From Parvibaculaceae bacterium (GTDB taxonomy: Bacteria > Pseudomonadota > Alphaproteobacteria > Parvibaculales > Parvibaculaceae), in the NCBI GenBank assembly GCA_019636015.1, contig JAHBYJ010000002.1, forward strand, positions 186,001 to 250,000: a stretch of DNA of 64,000 bases, in the 5' to 3' direction. A program made the position numbers and the translations under genes. Shown piece after piece: positions 8,202-17,175 of this stretch. How positions within the stretch are numbered: position 1 is the stretch's first letter; each line of letters opens with the position of its first letter. The notes beneath the pieces were generated by a model. The model ran no database searches. It saw only the letters and a program-made list of their open reading frames with translations, and was not told where the DNA came from.

Positions 8202-9353
8202 ATGTCCCGGTTGAAGTCCTGGCTGCCCCTCTCCCGCCCCGCCGCGTTTCTGGCGGCGCTTTTCGCCGTCATGGCGCTTCTGCCCGTCACGGCCGAAAAG
8301 GCCGAAGCGAGCTCCCGCATCAAGGACATCGTCGATGTCGAGGGTATCCGCGACAACATGCTGGTCGGCTACGGCCTCGTTGTCGGCCTGAACGGCACGG
8401 GCGACACGCTCCGCAACGCCCCCTTCACCCAGCAGAGCCTGATCGGCATGCTCGAGCGCCTCGGCGTGAACACGCGCGGCACGACGCTGAAAACCGCCAA
8501 CGTGGCCGCGGTCATGGTCTCGGCGAACCTGCCCGCCTTCTCGACCCAGGGCACCCGCATCGACGTCACGGTCAGCGCGCTCGGCGACGCCTCGAACCTT
8601 CAGGGCGGCGTCCTTCTCGTCACCCCGCTGATGGGCGCCGATGGCGAGGTCTACGCCGTCGCCCAGGGCTCGATCGCCACGGGCGGCTTTGCCGCCGCCG
8701 GCGAAGCGGCCTCTGTCACGCGCGGCGTCCCCACCAATGGCCGCATCGCGAACGGCGCCATCGTCGAACGCGAACTCGATTTCCGCCTCGCCGACCTGCG
8801 CACGCTGCGCCTCTCGCTCCGCAACCCGGACCTGACGACCGCCCAGCGCGTCGCCGGCGCCATCAACACTTTCCTCGGCACGAATACCGCTATGGCCGAT
8901 AACCCGACCACGGTGCAGCTCAACGTGCCGGCCGGCTGGCGCGGCGGCGTTGTCGGCCTTCTCACCGATATCGAACAGCTCCGCGTGCAGCCCGATCTCG
9001 CCGCCAAGGTCGTCATCGATGAGTCTTCCGGCGTCATCGTCATGGGCCAGGACGTGCGCATCAGCAAGGTCGCGATCGCGCAGGGCAACCTCACCATCTC
9101 GATCAGCGAAACGCCGCAGGTCAGCCAGCCCTCCCCCTTCTCGACCCAGGGCGACACGGTCGTCGTGCCCCGCACCAATGTCGATGTGGACGAGGAAAAT
9201 GGCCGCAAGCTCGGCATTGTCGATGGCAGCATCAGTCTTGCGCAGCTCGTGGACGGTCTGAATGCACTCGGCGTCAGCCCCCGCGACATGATCACCATTC
9301 TCCAGGCGATCAAGACCTCCGGCGCGCTCCAGGCCGAAATCGAGGTGATGTGA
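8202..9353 (+). CDS. flgI: Flagellar P-ring protein FlgI
   Basis: 383 residues from ATG 8202. The N-terminus is a signal peptide (AAFLAALFAVMALLPVTAEKAEA). The mature start SSRIKDIVDVEGIRDNMLVGYGLVVGLNGTGD is diagnostic of FlgI, as is the C-terminal DGLNALGVSPRDMITILQAIK. FlgI polymerises in the periplasm as the P ring around the rod. Its start is fixed by the sigma-54 promoter just upstream. The next gene begins at the last base of its stop codon. Confidence 0.96.
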   Translation: MSRLKSWLPLSRPAAFLAALFAVMALLPVTAEKAEASSRIKDIVDVEGIRDNMLVGYGLVVGLNGTGDTLRNAPFTQQSLIGMLERLGVNTRGTTLKTANVAAVMVSANLPAFSTQGTRIDVTVSALGDASNLQGGVLLVTPLMGADGEVYAVAQGSIATGGFAAAGEAASVTRGVPTNGRIANGAIVERELDFRLADLRTLRLSLRNPDLTTAQRVAGAINTFLGTNTAMADNPTTVQLNVPAGWRGGVVGLLTDIEQLRVQPDLAAKVVIDESSGVIVMGQDVRISKVAIAQGNLTISISETPQVSQPSPFSTQGDTVVVPRTNVDVDEENGRKLGIVDGSISLAQLVDGLNALGVSPRDMITILQAIKTSGALQAEIEVM

Positions 9354-9664
9354 TGGAAGCCCTGACCGCCTTCCCCGCTCTCCAATACGCATCGGCGGCG
9401 AAGCCCGCCGCGGCGCATGGCGCGCGCGATGCCCGCGCCTGGGAAGCGGCGCGCGACTTCGAGGCCCAGTTCGTCTCCACTCTTTTCCAGTCGATGTTCG
9501 AGAACACGGGCGAGGAAAATCCCTTCGGCGGCGGCCCCGGCGAAAAGATGTTCCAGTCGCTCCTCGTCGACCAGTATGGCCGCGAAACGGCAAAGGCCGG
9601 TGGCATCGGCATCGCCGACCAGATCTATCGCGAAATATTGAAGCTGCAGGAGGCATCGCAATGA
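9353..9664 (+). CDS. flgJ: FlgJ-type rod-binding protein without muramidase domain
   Basis: 103 residues. It matches the N-terminal rod-binding domain of FlgJ: AAARDFEAQFVSTLFQSMFENT and the GGGPGEKMFQSLLVDQYG phrase. The peptidoglycan hydrolase half found in gamma-proteobacterial FlgJ is absent, which is normal for alphaproteobacteria, where a separate enzyme does that job. The ATG shares its A with the flgI TGA, and the stop overlaps the next start by four bases (ATGA), so flgI, this gene and the flgN-like gene are translationally coupled. Confidence 0.88.
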   Translation: MEALTAFPALQYASAAKPAAAHGARDARAWEAARDFEAQFVSTLFQSMFENTGEENPFGGGPGEKMFQSLLVDQYGRETAKAGGIGIADQIYREILKLQEASQ

Positions 9665-10137
9665 GCGCCCCGCGCCGTATCCCCGCCGAAACCATGGCGC
9701 CCGCCGATCTTGCCGACCGCATGATCACCGCGACCGCCGCCCTTGCCGCCCTGATCGGGCAGGAAACCGAAGCCCTGCGGAGCCGCAACCGCGAAGAGGT
9801 CGCGAACCTTCAGGCCGAAAAGACCCGCCTCGCCAACGACTACGCGATGGATGTGCAGTCGGTCCGCAGCCGCAAGGAACTGCTCGACCGCGCGCCCGCC
9901 GAACGCGTCGCCCGCCTCAAGGCCGGCATGATCGAACTCGACCGCGCCCTCGCCCTCAATGGCGAGGCGCTTGCCGCTGCCCGCTCCGTCTCCGAAGGCC
10001 TGATCCGCATGGTCGCCGACGCGATGAGCGAACGGGCCGCGCCCACGCTCGGCTATGGCGCCAATGCAGCCACCGCGCCCCGTCGCGCAGGCGGCAGCGC
10101 CGCTGTCGGCTCGCTCACGCTCGACTCCCGTATCTGA
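9661..10137 (+). CDS. FlgN-like flagellar export chaperone
   Basis: 158 residues, mostly helical. The first helices (DRMITATAALAALIGQETEALRSRN) and the tail phrase RSVSEGLIRMVADAM fit the FlgN family, which chaperones the hook-filament junction proteins FlgK and FlgL, both encoded downstream in this window. The sequence family is weakly conserved, so the call rests on length, helix pattern and gene order after flgI and flgJ. The start overlaps the preceding stop in ATGA. Confidence 0.68.
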   Translation: MSAPRRIPAETMAPADLADRMITATAALAALIGQETEALRSRNREEVANLQAEKTRLANDYAMDVQSVRSRKELLDRAPAERVARLKAGMIELDRALALNGEALAAARSVSEGLIRMVADAMSERAAPTLGYGANAATAPRRAGGSAAVGSLTLDSRI

Positions 10138-10149
10138 CGGCCGCGCTCC

Positions 10150-10173
10150 ATCCGGAATGGCAGCATTCCGGAT
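10150..10173. repeat. Perfect 10-bp inverted repeat upstream of the TPR-glycosyltransferase
   Basis: ATCCGGAATG and CATTCCGGAT flank the loop GCAG. There is no T run after it, so it is not a clear terminator; it could be an operator or an mRNA hairpin at the end of the flgI transcript. Confidence 0.6.
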
Positions 10174-10176
10174 ATA

Positions 10177-10191
10177 TTAACCCGGTGGTAA
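10177..10191 (+). promoter_or_regulatory. Near-match CtrA box
   Basis: TTAA-CCCGGTG-GTAA followed by C differs from TTAA-N7-TTAA at one base. It directly follows the 24-bp inverted repeat and lies 16 bp before the ATG at 10207, in the right place to regulate the flmG-like gene. Confidence 0.4.
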
Positions 10192-10206
10192 CCATGCCGG
10201 GCCCAA

Positions 10207-11889
10207 ATGGCTGTCACTGCAATTCGCGGCGTTCCGGGGGCGGAATTCGACATGTCGAGCATGATGAAGCGGCGCAAGGACACGGCCGAGAGCGACTCCA
10301 TCCGCAAGAAGCTCGAACAGGGCCTCCGCCTGCAGGCGCAGGACCGGCACGACGAAGCCGTGTCGCGCTTCCGCAAGGTCGTGTTTGCCGAACCGGACAA
10401 TATGGCCGCCCTGAAAGGCCTCGCCCAGTCGCTGATCGCGACCGAGCGCCAGGCCGAGGCGATGCAGCTGCTCGACAAGCGCGCCGAAACCGTCGCCGAA
10501 GCCCATGCCGCGCTGACGGACCTCATCGGCGTCTGCCTCGCCATCGAATATTTCGATCTCGCCGAACCGCTGCTGAAGCGTCTTCTCGAAGTTGAGCCGG
10601 ACGATCCCGTCGCCCTGCTCAACCTTGCCAATATTCATGAGCGCCGGGACGAACCGCAGCAGGCCGTCGATCTCATCTCGCGGATCATCGAAAAGGATCC
10701 CGCCGGCCCCCGCGCGGGCGATGCCTATGGTGCGCTCGCCCGGATACTGGCTAGCCAGGCCATGTTCGAGGAAGCGATTTCCGCCTATCGCCGCGCCATC
10801 GAGCTGAAGCCGAACTCGCCGTCCGTCTACACGAACCTCTCCTCGCTCTTCCTCAACATGGGCCGCAACGAGGAGGCCCTGAAAGTCTGCGAACAGGCCC
10901 TCAGCATCGACCCGGAATGCGACGGCACGCGCTGGAACCTGTCCCGCGCCCTGCTTGCCGCTGGTCATATCGAGGAAGGCTGGGACCTTTACGGCTTCGG
11001 CTTTGCCTGCGGCCAGCGCAAGCCCCTGCGCCCTTTCCCGGGCCTCATCTGGGATGGCGAGCCGCTGAAGGACAAGACCATCATGGTCTGGCGCGAACAG
11101 GGATTGGGCGACGACCTCTATTTCGCAACCTGCTATTCGGACCTGATCGCTCAGGCCGGCCACGTCATCGTCGAGACCAATCCGCGCCTCGTCGGTCTCT
11201 ATAGCCGAACCTGGCCGCAGGCGACGGTGCGCGCCGACACGCCCGCTTCGACCGGCCTCGGCAATTACGGCAAGGTCGATTTCGACTACACGGCCCCGGC
11301 CGGCCTCGTCGTCTCGAAACTCCGCCGCAGGATTTCCGACTTCCCTGCCGGGAACACGAAGCTCGTGCCCGATCCCGCCCGCGTCGCCCAGTGCCGCGCC
11401 TGGCTCGACACGCTCGGCCCCGGCCCGAAGATCGGCCTCGCCTGGAGCTCCGGCGTGTCGTCGAAGCTTCGCGCCCTTCTCTATACGGAGCTGAAACACT
11501 GGGTCGACCTCTTCCGCATCGAAGGGGCCTCCGTGATCAACCTTCAATATGCGCATTTCGCGGAGCCTGCGGCCGAGCTTCAGCGCGAGCATGGCCTGAC
11601 GCTTCACTCCATGCCCGGCCTCGACCTCTTTTCGGATATCGAAGGCGCCGCCGCCCTCACTTCCTGCCTGGATGCCGCCGTGTCCCCGGGCACCTTCCCC
11701 GCCGTGCTGGCGGCCTCGCTCGGCATACCCGTCTTCTATTACTCGCCGAAGAGCGGCTGGCCGCGCCTCGGCACCGACCGGCTTCCCTGGTTCCCGACGA
11801 TCCGCTGCCACACGCTCGACTACCGCACCGACCGCGATGCGCTCGCCCGCGAAGTGACAGGCAACCTCCGCGCCTTCCTCGGACGTTGA
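10207..11889 (+). CDS. TPR-glycosyltransferase, FlmG-like flagellin glycosyltransferase
   Basis: 560 residues. The first half holds tandem TPR repeats (about residues 35-265; for example EEAISAYRRAIELKPNSPSVYTNLSSLFLNMGRNEEAL). The second half resembles a GT-B glycosyltransferase with IGLAWSSG, the INLQYAH region and a C-terminal SPGTFPAVLAASLGIPVF block of the nucleotide-sugar site. TPR plus GT beside flagellins is the make-up of Caulobacter FlmG (FlbA region), which binds flagellin through its TPRs and adds pseudaminic acid. The sugar cannot be told from sequence. ATG 10252 with a GGGGGCGGA upstream is a plausible alternative start. Confidence 0.75.
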   Translation: MAVTAIRGVPGAEFDMSSMMKRRKDTAESDSIRKKLEQGLRLQAQDRHDEAVSRFRKVVFAEPDNMAALKGLAQSLIATERQAEAMQLLDKRAETVAEAHAALTDLIGVCLAIEYFDLAEPLLKRLLEVEPDDPVALLNLANIHERRDEPQQAVDLISRIIEKDPAGPRAGDAYGALARILASQAMFEEAISAYRRAIELKPNSPSVYTNLSSLFLNMGRNEEALKVCEQALSIDPECDGTRWNLSRALLAAGHIEEGWDLYGFGFACGQRKPLRPFPGLIWDGEPLKDKTIMVWREQGLGDDLYFATCYSDLIAQAGHVIVETNPRLVGLYSRTWPQATVRADTPASTGLGNYGKVDFDYTAPAGLVVSKLRRRISDFPAGNTKLVPDPARVAQCRAWLDTLGPGPKIGLAWSSGVSSKLRALLYTELKHWVDLFRIEGASVINLQYAHFAEPAAELQREHGLTLHSMPGLDLFSDIEGAAALTSCLDAAVSPGTFPAVLAASLGIPVFYYSPKSGWPRLGTDRLPWFPTIRCHTLDYRTDRDALAREVTGNLRAFLGR

Positions 11890-12005
11890 CCGAAGGCGGC
11901 AATTGCCGCCCGGCCCCGGCAAAACTTTCCGTCTTACCGGAAGTTCCTTCCCCTCCCCGCCGGGCCAGCCCAACATAACCCCTTGATTTCATTATATTTT
12001 CAAAT

Positions 12006-12021
12006 TGGCCCGGCCCTTGCG
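12006..12021 (+). promoter_or_regulatory. Sigma-54 promoter of the first flagellin
   Basis: TGGCCCGGCCCTTGCG matches TGGCACG-N4-TTGCA with two mismatches and correct GG/GC spacing. It lies about 195 bp before the flagellin ATG, leaving a long 5' leader where FlbT, known to act on flagellin mRNA leaders, could bind. The rest of the 326-bp gap (11890-12215) holds no gene. Confidence 0.82.
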
Positions 12022-12215
12022 ATGAGAGGGCCAGATGCAATCGCATGGATATCGAGCCAAACGAAAAAGCGCCTCGGTATCCGGTTCGGCGGCATGACGG
12101 CGAAACCGGAATGGATTTTTGGAACCCGCCGTTTACGTCGAATTAATGATTAACACCGAGTGTAGCGCTCGTGCCGTGGTGAAACGGCGGGCCTGAACCC
12201 TGGAGGGTAGAGACA

Positions 12216-13394
12216 ATGGCTGATGTGGTCCTTTCCGGTGCAATCCGGTCGAATCTGCTCAGCATGCAGAATACCGCGAAGATGCTCGATCAGACGCAGC
12301 TTCGCCTCGCAACCGGCCTCAAGGTCCGCAGTGCGATCGACAGCCCCACGTCCTTCTTCACGGCCCAGGGTCTGAACAACCGCGCCTCCGACCTGAACAA
12401 TCTGCTCGACGCGATGGGACAGGCGGTGAAAACGCTTGAAGCCGCCGACCAGGGCATCAAGTCGATCGTCAAGCTTGTCGAAAGCATGAAGGCGGTCGCG
12501 AACCAGGCCCTTGAAACCAAGATCAAGGCGACGGTCATCACCGGCAACCAGTCGGGCGCACTCACCGCGGGCATGGCCCTTGCCGGTCTCGGTGCCCTCT
12601 CCGCCGGCCACACCATCAGCATCGCCGTCGGCGATGTCACCGAAACCGTCACCATCGGCGGCGGCTCCGGCCAGGTATCCGCGATCCAGGACCTGATCGA
12701 CTGGGCGAACGACACGTTCGACGGCGATGAGCCCCTGTCCGTGGTTCTGACGGATGCCGGCAAACTCGAATTCTCGGCCTCGAGCGGCCGCGATCTGACG
12801 ATCACCGCCGACGATGCCGGCACCCCGGTCAGCCTTGCGAGCCTTCTCGGCAGCCGCACCTCTTCCTCGGAGGGTGTGAACCGCGACAAGTTCGAACGCG
12901 ATTTCAACAATCTGCGCGAACAGATCGAACAGCTCGCCCGCGACAGCAGCTACAAGGGTGTGAACCTGCTGAAAGGCGACCTGCTCAGCGTGTTCTTCAA
13001 CGCCGACCAGACCTCGCAGCTCGATATCGCAGGCGTGGACCTGACGCCGGAAGGCATCCTGAACATCGGCACGGTTGCCAATGCGTCCGGCAATCATGGC
13101 TTCCAGGCCGACGCGGACATCCGCACCTTCATCGACACGCTGAACGCGGCCACCAACGTGCTGCGCCAGCAAGCCTCGACCTTCGGCGCCAATCTCGGTG
13201 TCGTGCAGATCCGCCAGGACTTCACCTCCTCGCTGGTCAACACGCTGCAGGGCGGTGCCGCGCAGCTCACCGTGGCCGACACGAACGAAGAAGGCGCAAA
13301 AATGCTCGCCCTTCAGACCCGCCAGCAGCTCGGCACCACCGCGCTCTCGCTCGCGAACCAGGCCGAACAGGGCGTGCTGCGTCTCTTCGGTTAA
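12216..13394 (+). CDS. Flagellin
   Basis: 392 residues. The conserved N-terminal D0/D1 helices (RLATGLKVRSAIDSPTSFFTAQGLN) and C-terminal helices (RQQASTFGANLGVVQIRQDFTSSLVNTLQGG to LANQAEQGVL) are intact; the central D2/D3-like part is shortish and variable. The N- and C-termini align closely with the second flagellin downstream, but the centre does not, so the two are distinct filament subunits. A GGAGG lies just upstream of the ATG. It follows the sigma-54 promoter at 12006 and ends in its own terminator. Confidence 0.95.
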   Translation: MADVVLSGAIRSNLLSMQNTAKMLDQTQLRLATGLKVRSAIDSPTSFFTAQGLNNRASDLNNLLDAMGQAVKTLEAADQGIKSIVKLVESMKAVANQALETKIKATVITGNQSGALTAGMALAGLGALSAGHTISIAVGDVTETVTIGGGSGQVSAIQDLIDWANDTFDGDEPLSVVLTDAGKLEFSASSGRDLTITADDAGTPVSLASLLGSRTSSSEGVNRDKFERDFNNLREQIEQLARDSSYKGVNLLKGDLLSVFFNADQTSQLDIAGVDLTPEGILNIGTVANASGNHGFQADADIRTFIDTLNAATNVLRQQASTFGANLGVVQIRQDFTSSLVNTLQGGAAQLTVADTNEEGAKMLALQTRQQLGTTALSLANQAEQGVLRLFG

Positions 13395-13419
13395 GGATAT
13401 TTCCCAAGGGAATCCCGAG

Positions 13420-13445
13420 GGGCGGACCGAAAGGTCCGCCCTTTT
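13420..13445 (+). terminator. Terminator after the first flagellin
   Basis: GGGCGGACC and GGTCCGCCC pair across a GAAA tetraloop followed by TTTT. The strong stem isolates the first flagellin transcript from the second. Confidence 0.92.
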
Positions 13446-13587
13446 GTTTAACCGTACACGGAAAATAAACGCGAAAATTCTCGGCAAAAATGCCGCCAAT
13501 TTACGTCGCTTTAACGAGTGACGCGCATGCTGCACCCATGGCTCAGGAAGAGCCTGACTATTCTGTTCCTAGGAAAGGACGCTTCAA

Positions 13588-14703
13588 ATGGGTGATATCA
13601 CTATTAACAGCGCCGTGCGCGCTAATCTGCAGACGCTCCAGAGCACCGCTCAGCTGATGGCGCAGACGCAGAACCGCCTCGCGACCGGCCTGAAGGTCTC
13701 GAGCGCTCTCGACAATCCGCAGTCCTACTTCACCGCTGCCGGCCTGAACGCCCGCGCCACCGACCTCGGCGCCCTTCAGGACTCGATGAGCCTCGGCGTG
13801 CAGACGCTGAAGGCCGCCGACGAAGGCATCAAGTCGATCCAGAAGCTCGTGAACCAGGCCCGCTCGGTCGCCAACCAGGCGCTCCAGGCGAAAGCGACGG
13901 CGACGACGCTGTCCGAAACTGCGGGCACCTCGAACCTCAGCGCGGCCGCTGCCTCGGCCCGTACCTTCACGATCCAGGTCGGCGACAACTCGGCTGTCTC
14001 CGTCACGCTCGACGCCGCAAACTATGCGACGGCCGCTTCCGCTGCCGCCGCGATCAAGGCGAAGATCGACGCCGAAGACATCGAAGGCCTGACCGTCTCC
14101 GTCACCGGCGGCAACCTCTCCTTCTCGCTCGCCGGCGGTGAAGATCTGACGATCGCCGGCGCCGCGGCCACGACGCTCGGCTTCGACGGCACGTCCGACA
14201 ACGGCGAGACGCTGGCGGAAGCCCGTTCGACCTACGCGACGGACTACAACAACCTCCGTACGCAGATCGACCAGCTCGCGACGGACGCTTCGTTCAACGG
14301 CATCAACCTGCTGAACGGCGACAGCCTGCTCGTGAAGTTCAACGAAGACGGTTCGTCGAACCTGAACATCGAGGGTGTGAGCTTCAATGCGACCGGCCTC
14401 GGCATCGCCGAGACGACCTTCGCGGACATCGACGCGGACATCGCGCTGCTCGATGGCGCCACGAAGACGCTGCGTACGCAGGCCTCGACCTTCGGTGCCA
14501 ACCTCTCGGTCGTGCAGAACCGCCAGGACTTCACCAAGAACATGATCAACGTTCTTGAAGGTGGTGCGGGCGCCCTGACGCTGGCCGACACGAACGTCGA
14601 AGCGGCGAACCTGCTCGCCCTTCAGACCCGCCAGTCCCTCGCCCAGACCTCGCTGTCTCTGGCGAACCAGGCGGAACAGGCGGTTCTCCAGCTGATCCGC
14701 TAA
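13588..14703 (+). CDS. Flagellin
   Basis: 371 residues, a paralogue of the preceding flagellin. It has QNRLATGLKVSSALDNPQSYFTAAGLN at the N-terminus and RTQASTFGANLSVVQNRQDFTKNMINVLEGGA at the C-terminus. Codon use is noticeably more uniform (nearly all AAC, GAC, CTG) than in flanking genes, suggesting it is the most highly expressed flagellin. AGGAAAGG lies 8-15 bases ahead of the ATG. A possible, weak sigma-54 element (TGACGCGCATGCTGCA, 13519-13534) lacks the -24 GG. A terminator follows. Confidence 0.95.
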   Translation: MGDITINSAVRANLQTLQSTAQLMAQTQNRLATGLKVSSALDNPQSYFTAAGLNARATDLGALQDSMSLGVQTLKAADEGIKSIQKLVNQARSVANQALQAKATATTLSETAGTSNLSAAAASARTFTIQVGDNSAVSVTLDAANYATAASAAAAIKAKIDAEDIEGLTVSVTGGNLSFSLAGGEDLTIAGAAATTLGFDGTSDNGETLAEARSTYATDYNNLRTQIDQLATDASFNGINLLNGDSLLVKFNEDGSSNLNIEGVSFNATGLGIAETTFADIDADIALLDGATKTLRTQASTFGANLSVVQNRQDFTKNMINVLEGGAGALTLADTNVEAANLLALQTRQSLAQTSLSLANQAEQAVLQLIR

Positions 14704-14742
14704 CAGGGACCGCGCTCCGGCGCTATCCCAACGAAATGACGG

Positions 14743-14775
14743 CGGCGGGAACTCCGGTTCCCGCCGTTCGCTTTT
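14743..14775 (+). terminator. Terminator after the second flagellin
   Basis: CGGCGGGAAC and GTTCCCGCCG form a ten-pair stem around TCCG, followed by a T-rich tail (TTCGCTTTT). Confidence 0.85.
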
Positions 14776-14859
14776 GAAGCCCCGCGCCGATGCACTGCCC
14801 CTTGGGGCCGATTCAGGCTAACATGGGCATTGCACAAGATTCTTCTCTGGAAGGTCCTC

Positions 14860-15252
14860 ATGGCTCTCAAGGTCGAACTCAAGCCCGGCGAACGCTTCAT
14901 TCTGGGCGACAGCGTCATCACCAATGACGACCAGCGCACGCGTCTCTTCATCGAGGGCGACACGCCGATCCTCCGCGAGAAGGACATCCTGCGCACCTCA
15001 GACGCCGACACGCCCTGCAAGCGCGTCTACCTCCTCGTCCAGATGATGTATCTCTCGGCCGATCCGCGCCCCCACCACGAGCTCTATTTCCAGATCGTTA
15101 AGGACGTGATCGAGGCAGCCCCCTCCACGCACCCCTACATCGACGCCATCAACAATAAAATCTTAACTGGCGAAATGTATAAAGCTCTGAAGGAAGCCAA
15201 GAAGCTGATCGAGTACGAACGGGGGCTACTGGAGAATGTCAAAAGCTCATGA
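14860..15252 (+). CDS. flbT: Flagellin mRNA regulator FlbT
   Basis: 130 residues from ATG 14860 (GGAAGG upstream); an upstream in-frame ATG at 14830 would add ten residues without homology. The start LKVELKPGERFILGDSVI and the middle RVYLLVQMMYLSAD are FlbT hallmarks. In Caulobacter FlbT binds the flagellin mRNA leader and represses translation until the hook is complete. The stop lies inside flaF, which overlaps it by 17 bases. Confidence 0.94.
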   Translation: MALKVELKPGERFILGDSVITNDDQRTRLFIEGDTPILREKDILRTSDADTPCKRVYLLVQMMYLSADPRPHHELYFQIVKDVIEAAPSTHPYIDAINNKILTGEMYKALKEAKKLIEYERGLLENVKSS

Positions 15253-15610
15253 GGCCTATGCCAGCGCATCGCGCATGGCGCCGAAGGATCCCCGCGAGTT
15301 CGAGGCATCGATTCTGACACGCGCCGCCGGCCAGCTGCAGCGCATCCGCGACAACTGGTCGAACGAGACCGGCAGTTCCCTCTACGACGCCCTGGTCTAC
15401 AACCGCCGCATCTGGACGGTCTTTGCCGCCTCTGCCGCCGAGAACGACCATCCCCTACCCCGCGAGATCAAGCAGAACATCGCCAATCTCGCCATCTTCA
15501 TCTTCAAGCGCACCAGCGAGATCGAGTCCGCCACAGAGCCGCAGCCGCAGCTCCTCGACTCCCTCATCATGATCAACCGCGAGATCGCCGCCGGCCTTTA
15601 CGGCCGCTGA
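15236..15610 (+). CDS. flaF: Flagellin biosynthesis regulator FlaF
   Basis: 124 residues, matching FlaF: HEAYASASRMAPKDPREFEASILTRAAGQL at the start and NIANLAIFIFKRTSEI in the middle. FlaF acts opposite to FlbT, promoting flagellin synthesis. It starts within the end of flbT, so the two proteins are probably made in a fixed ratio. A bidirectional terminator separates it from the convergent flgL. Confidence 0.94.
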   Translation: MSKAHEAYASASRMAPKDPREFEASILTRAAGQLQRIRDNWSNETGSSLYDALVYNRRIWTVFAASAAENDHPLPREIKQNIANLAIFIFKRTSEIESATEPQPQLLDSLIMINREIAAGLYGR

Positions 15611-15628
15611 CGCCCCCGACCACAACGA

Positions 15629-15657
15629 AAAAGGGCCCGCTTCGGCGGGCCCTTTTC
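15629..15657. terminator. Bidirectional terminator between flaF and flgL
   Basis: AAAAGGGCCCGC and GCGGGCCCTTTT form a perfect 12-pair stem closed by the stable TTCG loop, with A and T runs on the two sides. It serves the convergent flaF and flgL. Confidence 0.95.
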
Positions 15658-15677
15658 ATTGTCCGGTATACGCCGGG

Positions 15678-17171
15678 CTAGATGAAGTTCACCAGCGACA
15701 TCTTCGACAGCATCGCCGTCACCTGATAGCTCGCCTGGAGTTGCGTCTGCAGCGTGGTGAGCTTCACGCCGACCTCATAGGGGTCCGCGTTCTGGATGTC
15801 CCCCAGAAGCTCGTTTGCCGACGCCATCACGAGGTCGTGACGGTCCTGCGTCTGCTTCAGCGTCGAGGCGGCAAGGCCGAGCCCCGTCACGATGCTCTCG
15901 AGCGACTGCACATCCTTGAAGTTCAGCCGCTGCGTCACGCGCGAGGACAGCGCCTTGTAGGAGGCAAGCTGCTCCTTGTCCTCGGCATCGGTATATTCCA
16001 CCGATGCCAGCATGGCCGACATCTTCACCATGTCGCGGATCGCATCCTGGTCCGCCCGCGCACCGTAGGAAAGCTGGCGCCCCTGGTCGATCTGCGCCGT
16101 GAAGTTCTTGCCCGCCGTGCCGGAGAGGTCGCCGCGATACCAGAAGACCGTGTCGGCCTCCGTCGCATCGCGATAGCCTGTCGCCGTATCGAAGGGCGGA
16201 CCGTCGACGCGCTGCGGCGCGCCGCCCGCGGCATAGTCGAAGAAATTGTCGGACGCAGCCACCGCCGACGCCGCCTTGAGGCTCGTCTGGCCTTCGAGCT
16301 TGATCGCCGTATCGAGCGCCGCCTGGAAATTGGCCGCCGTCTGGTCGGCATCCGCGCCGATCGTGAATTCGCCCTTGCCGGCAGGATTGTTCGCCGTCGC
16401 CTTGAGCGAAACCACCGCCGTCGTGCCGTCCGGCAGGTTGAGCGTGATCTCGATCTTCTCGCCCCCTTCCGGCACGCCGGTGAATTCGACATCGAGCGAG
16501 GGCGGCGATCCGGCGGGCCCCGTCACGGTTGCATTGCTGAGCCCCGAGCTGACATTGCCGAGCTTGAAGCCGAAGACGCTCGGATCGGCGTCCTCGCCCA
16601 GCGTTACCGTGGCGCCGGCGGTGCCGAGCGTCAGCCGCCCGAGCCCGTCCGCGCCGAGATCGGCCGCCGCACGCTCTGCGATGAACTGCTTGAGCCCCGC
16701 CTTGCCGTCCGTGCCGTCGAGAATATGCGCCGGCAGCGCCACCGGCCGCGTCTGCGTGTCGATGCCGCCGAAGAGATAGCGATCCTCGACATTGAGATTG
16801 AGCAGGTTGACGATTTCGTCGAACTGCATCGCCGCCTGGATCTGCGCCGAGGTCTGCTTGCCGTTGACGAGTTCGAAGCCGGAGCTCGCAAGCGTCGTCT
16901 TCGTCTCCGACGCGATCGAATTCATCCGCGTCAGCGCATCGGCCATCACCTCGATCCGCATGCCGGTCTTGGTGATCGTGTTCGTGTAGGTCGAGAGCTG
17001 CGACAACTGATGCGACAGCGACAGAACCGTATTGCGGTCCGTGCCGAGCTTTGCGAAGGAGTCGGTCTTGAGCCCGGTCGAGAGCTGCCGCTGCAGGTCG
17101 TCGAACTGCGCCCGCATGTCGTTGATCGACTGCCGCAGGGCAAGAGACTGGGAAAGTGTGGATACCTGCAT
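15678..17171 (-). CDS. flgL: Hook-filament junction protein FlgL
   Basis: 497 residues, longer than enteric FlgL (about 317) because of a large variable central domain. The N-terminus (about residues 20-60, QFDDLQRQLSTGLKTDSFAKLGTDR) and the phrase NLNVEDRYLFGG are FlgL signatures; the C-terminus is flagellin-like. FlgL joins the FlgK ring to the filament. It follows flgK by four bases on the minus strand, so the pair is one operon. Confidence 0.93.
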   Translation of the reverse strand: MQVSTLSQSLALRQSINDMRAQFDDLQRQLSTGLKTDSFAKLGTDRNTVLSLSHQLSQLSTYTNTITKTGMRIEVMADALTRMNSIASETKTTLASSGFELVNGKQTSAQIQAAMQFDEIVNLLNLNVEDRYLFGGIDTQTRPVALPAHILDGTDGKAGLKQFIAERAAADLGADGLGRLTLGTAGATVTLGEDADPSVFGFKLGNVSSGLSNATVTGPAGSPPSLDVEFTGVPEGGEKIEITLNLPDGTTAVVSLKATANNPAGKGEFTIGADADQTAANFQAALDTAIKLEGQTSLKAASAVAASDNFFDYAAGGAPQRVDGPPFDTATGYRDATEADTVFWYRGDLSGTAGKNFTAQIDQGRQLSYGARADQDAIRDMVKMSAMLASVEYTDAEDKEQLASYKALSSRVTQRLNFKDVQSLESIVTGLGLAASTLKQTQDRHDLVMASANELLGDIQNADPYEVGVKLTTLQTQLQASYQVTAMLSKMSLVNFI

Positions 17172-17175
17172 GATT

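Noticed and set aside
13519..13534. TGACGCGCATGCTGCA as sigma-54 promoter of the second flagellin
   Set aside because: The -24 GG dinucleotide is replaced by GA. The position is right, but the essential bases are not there.
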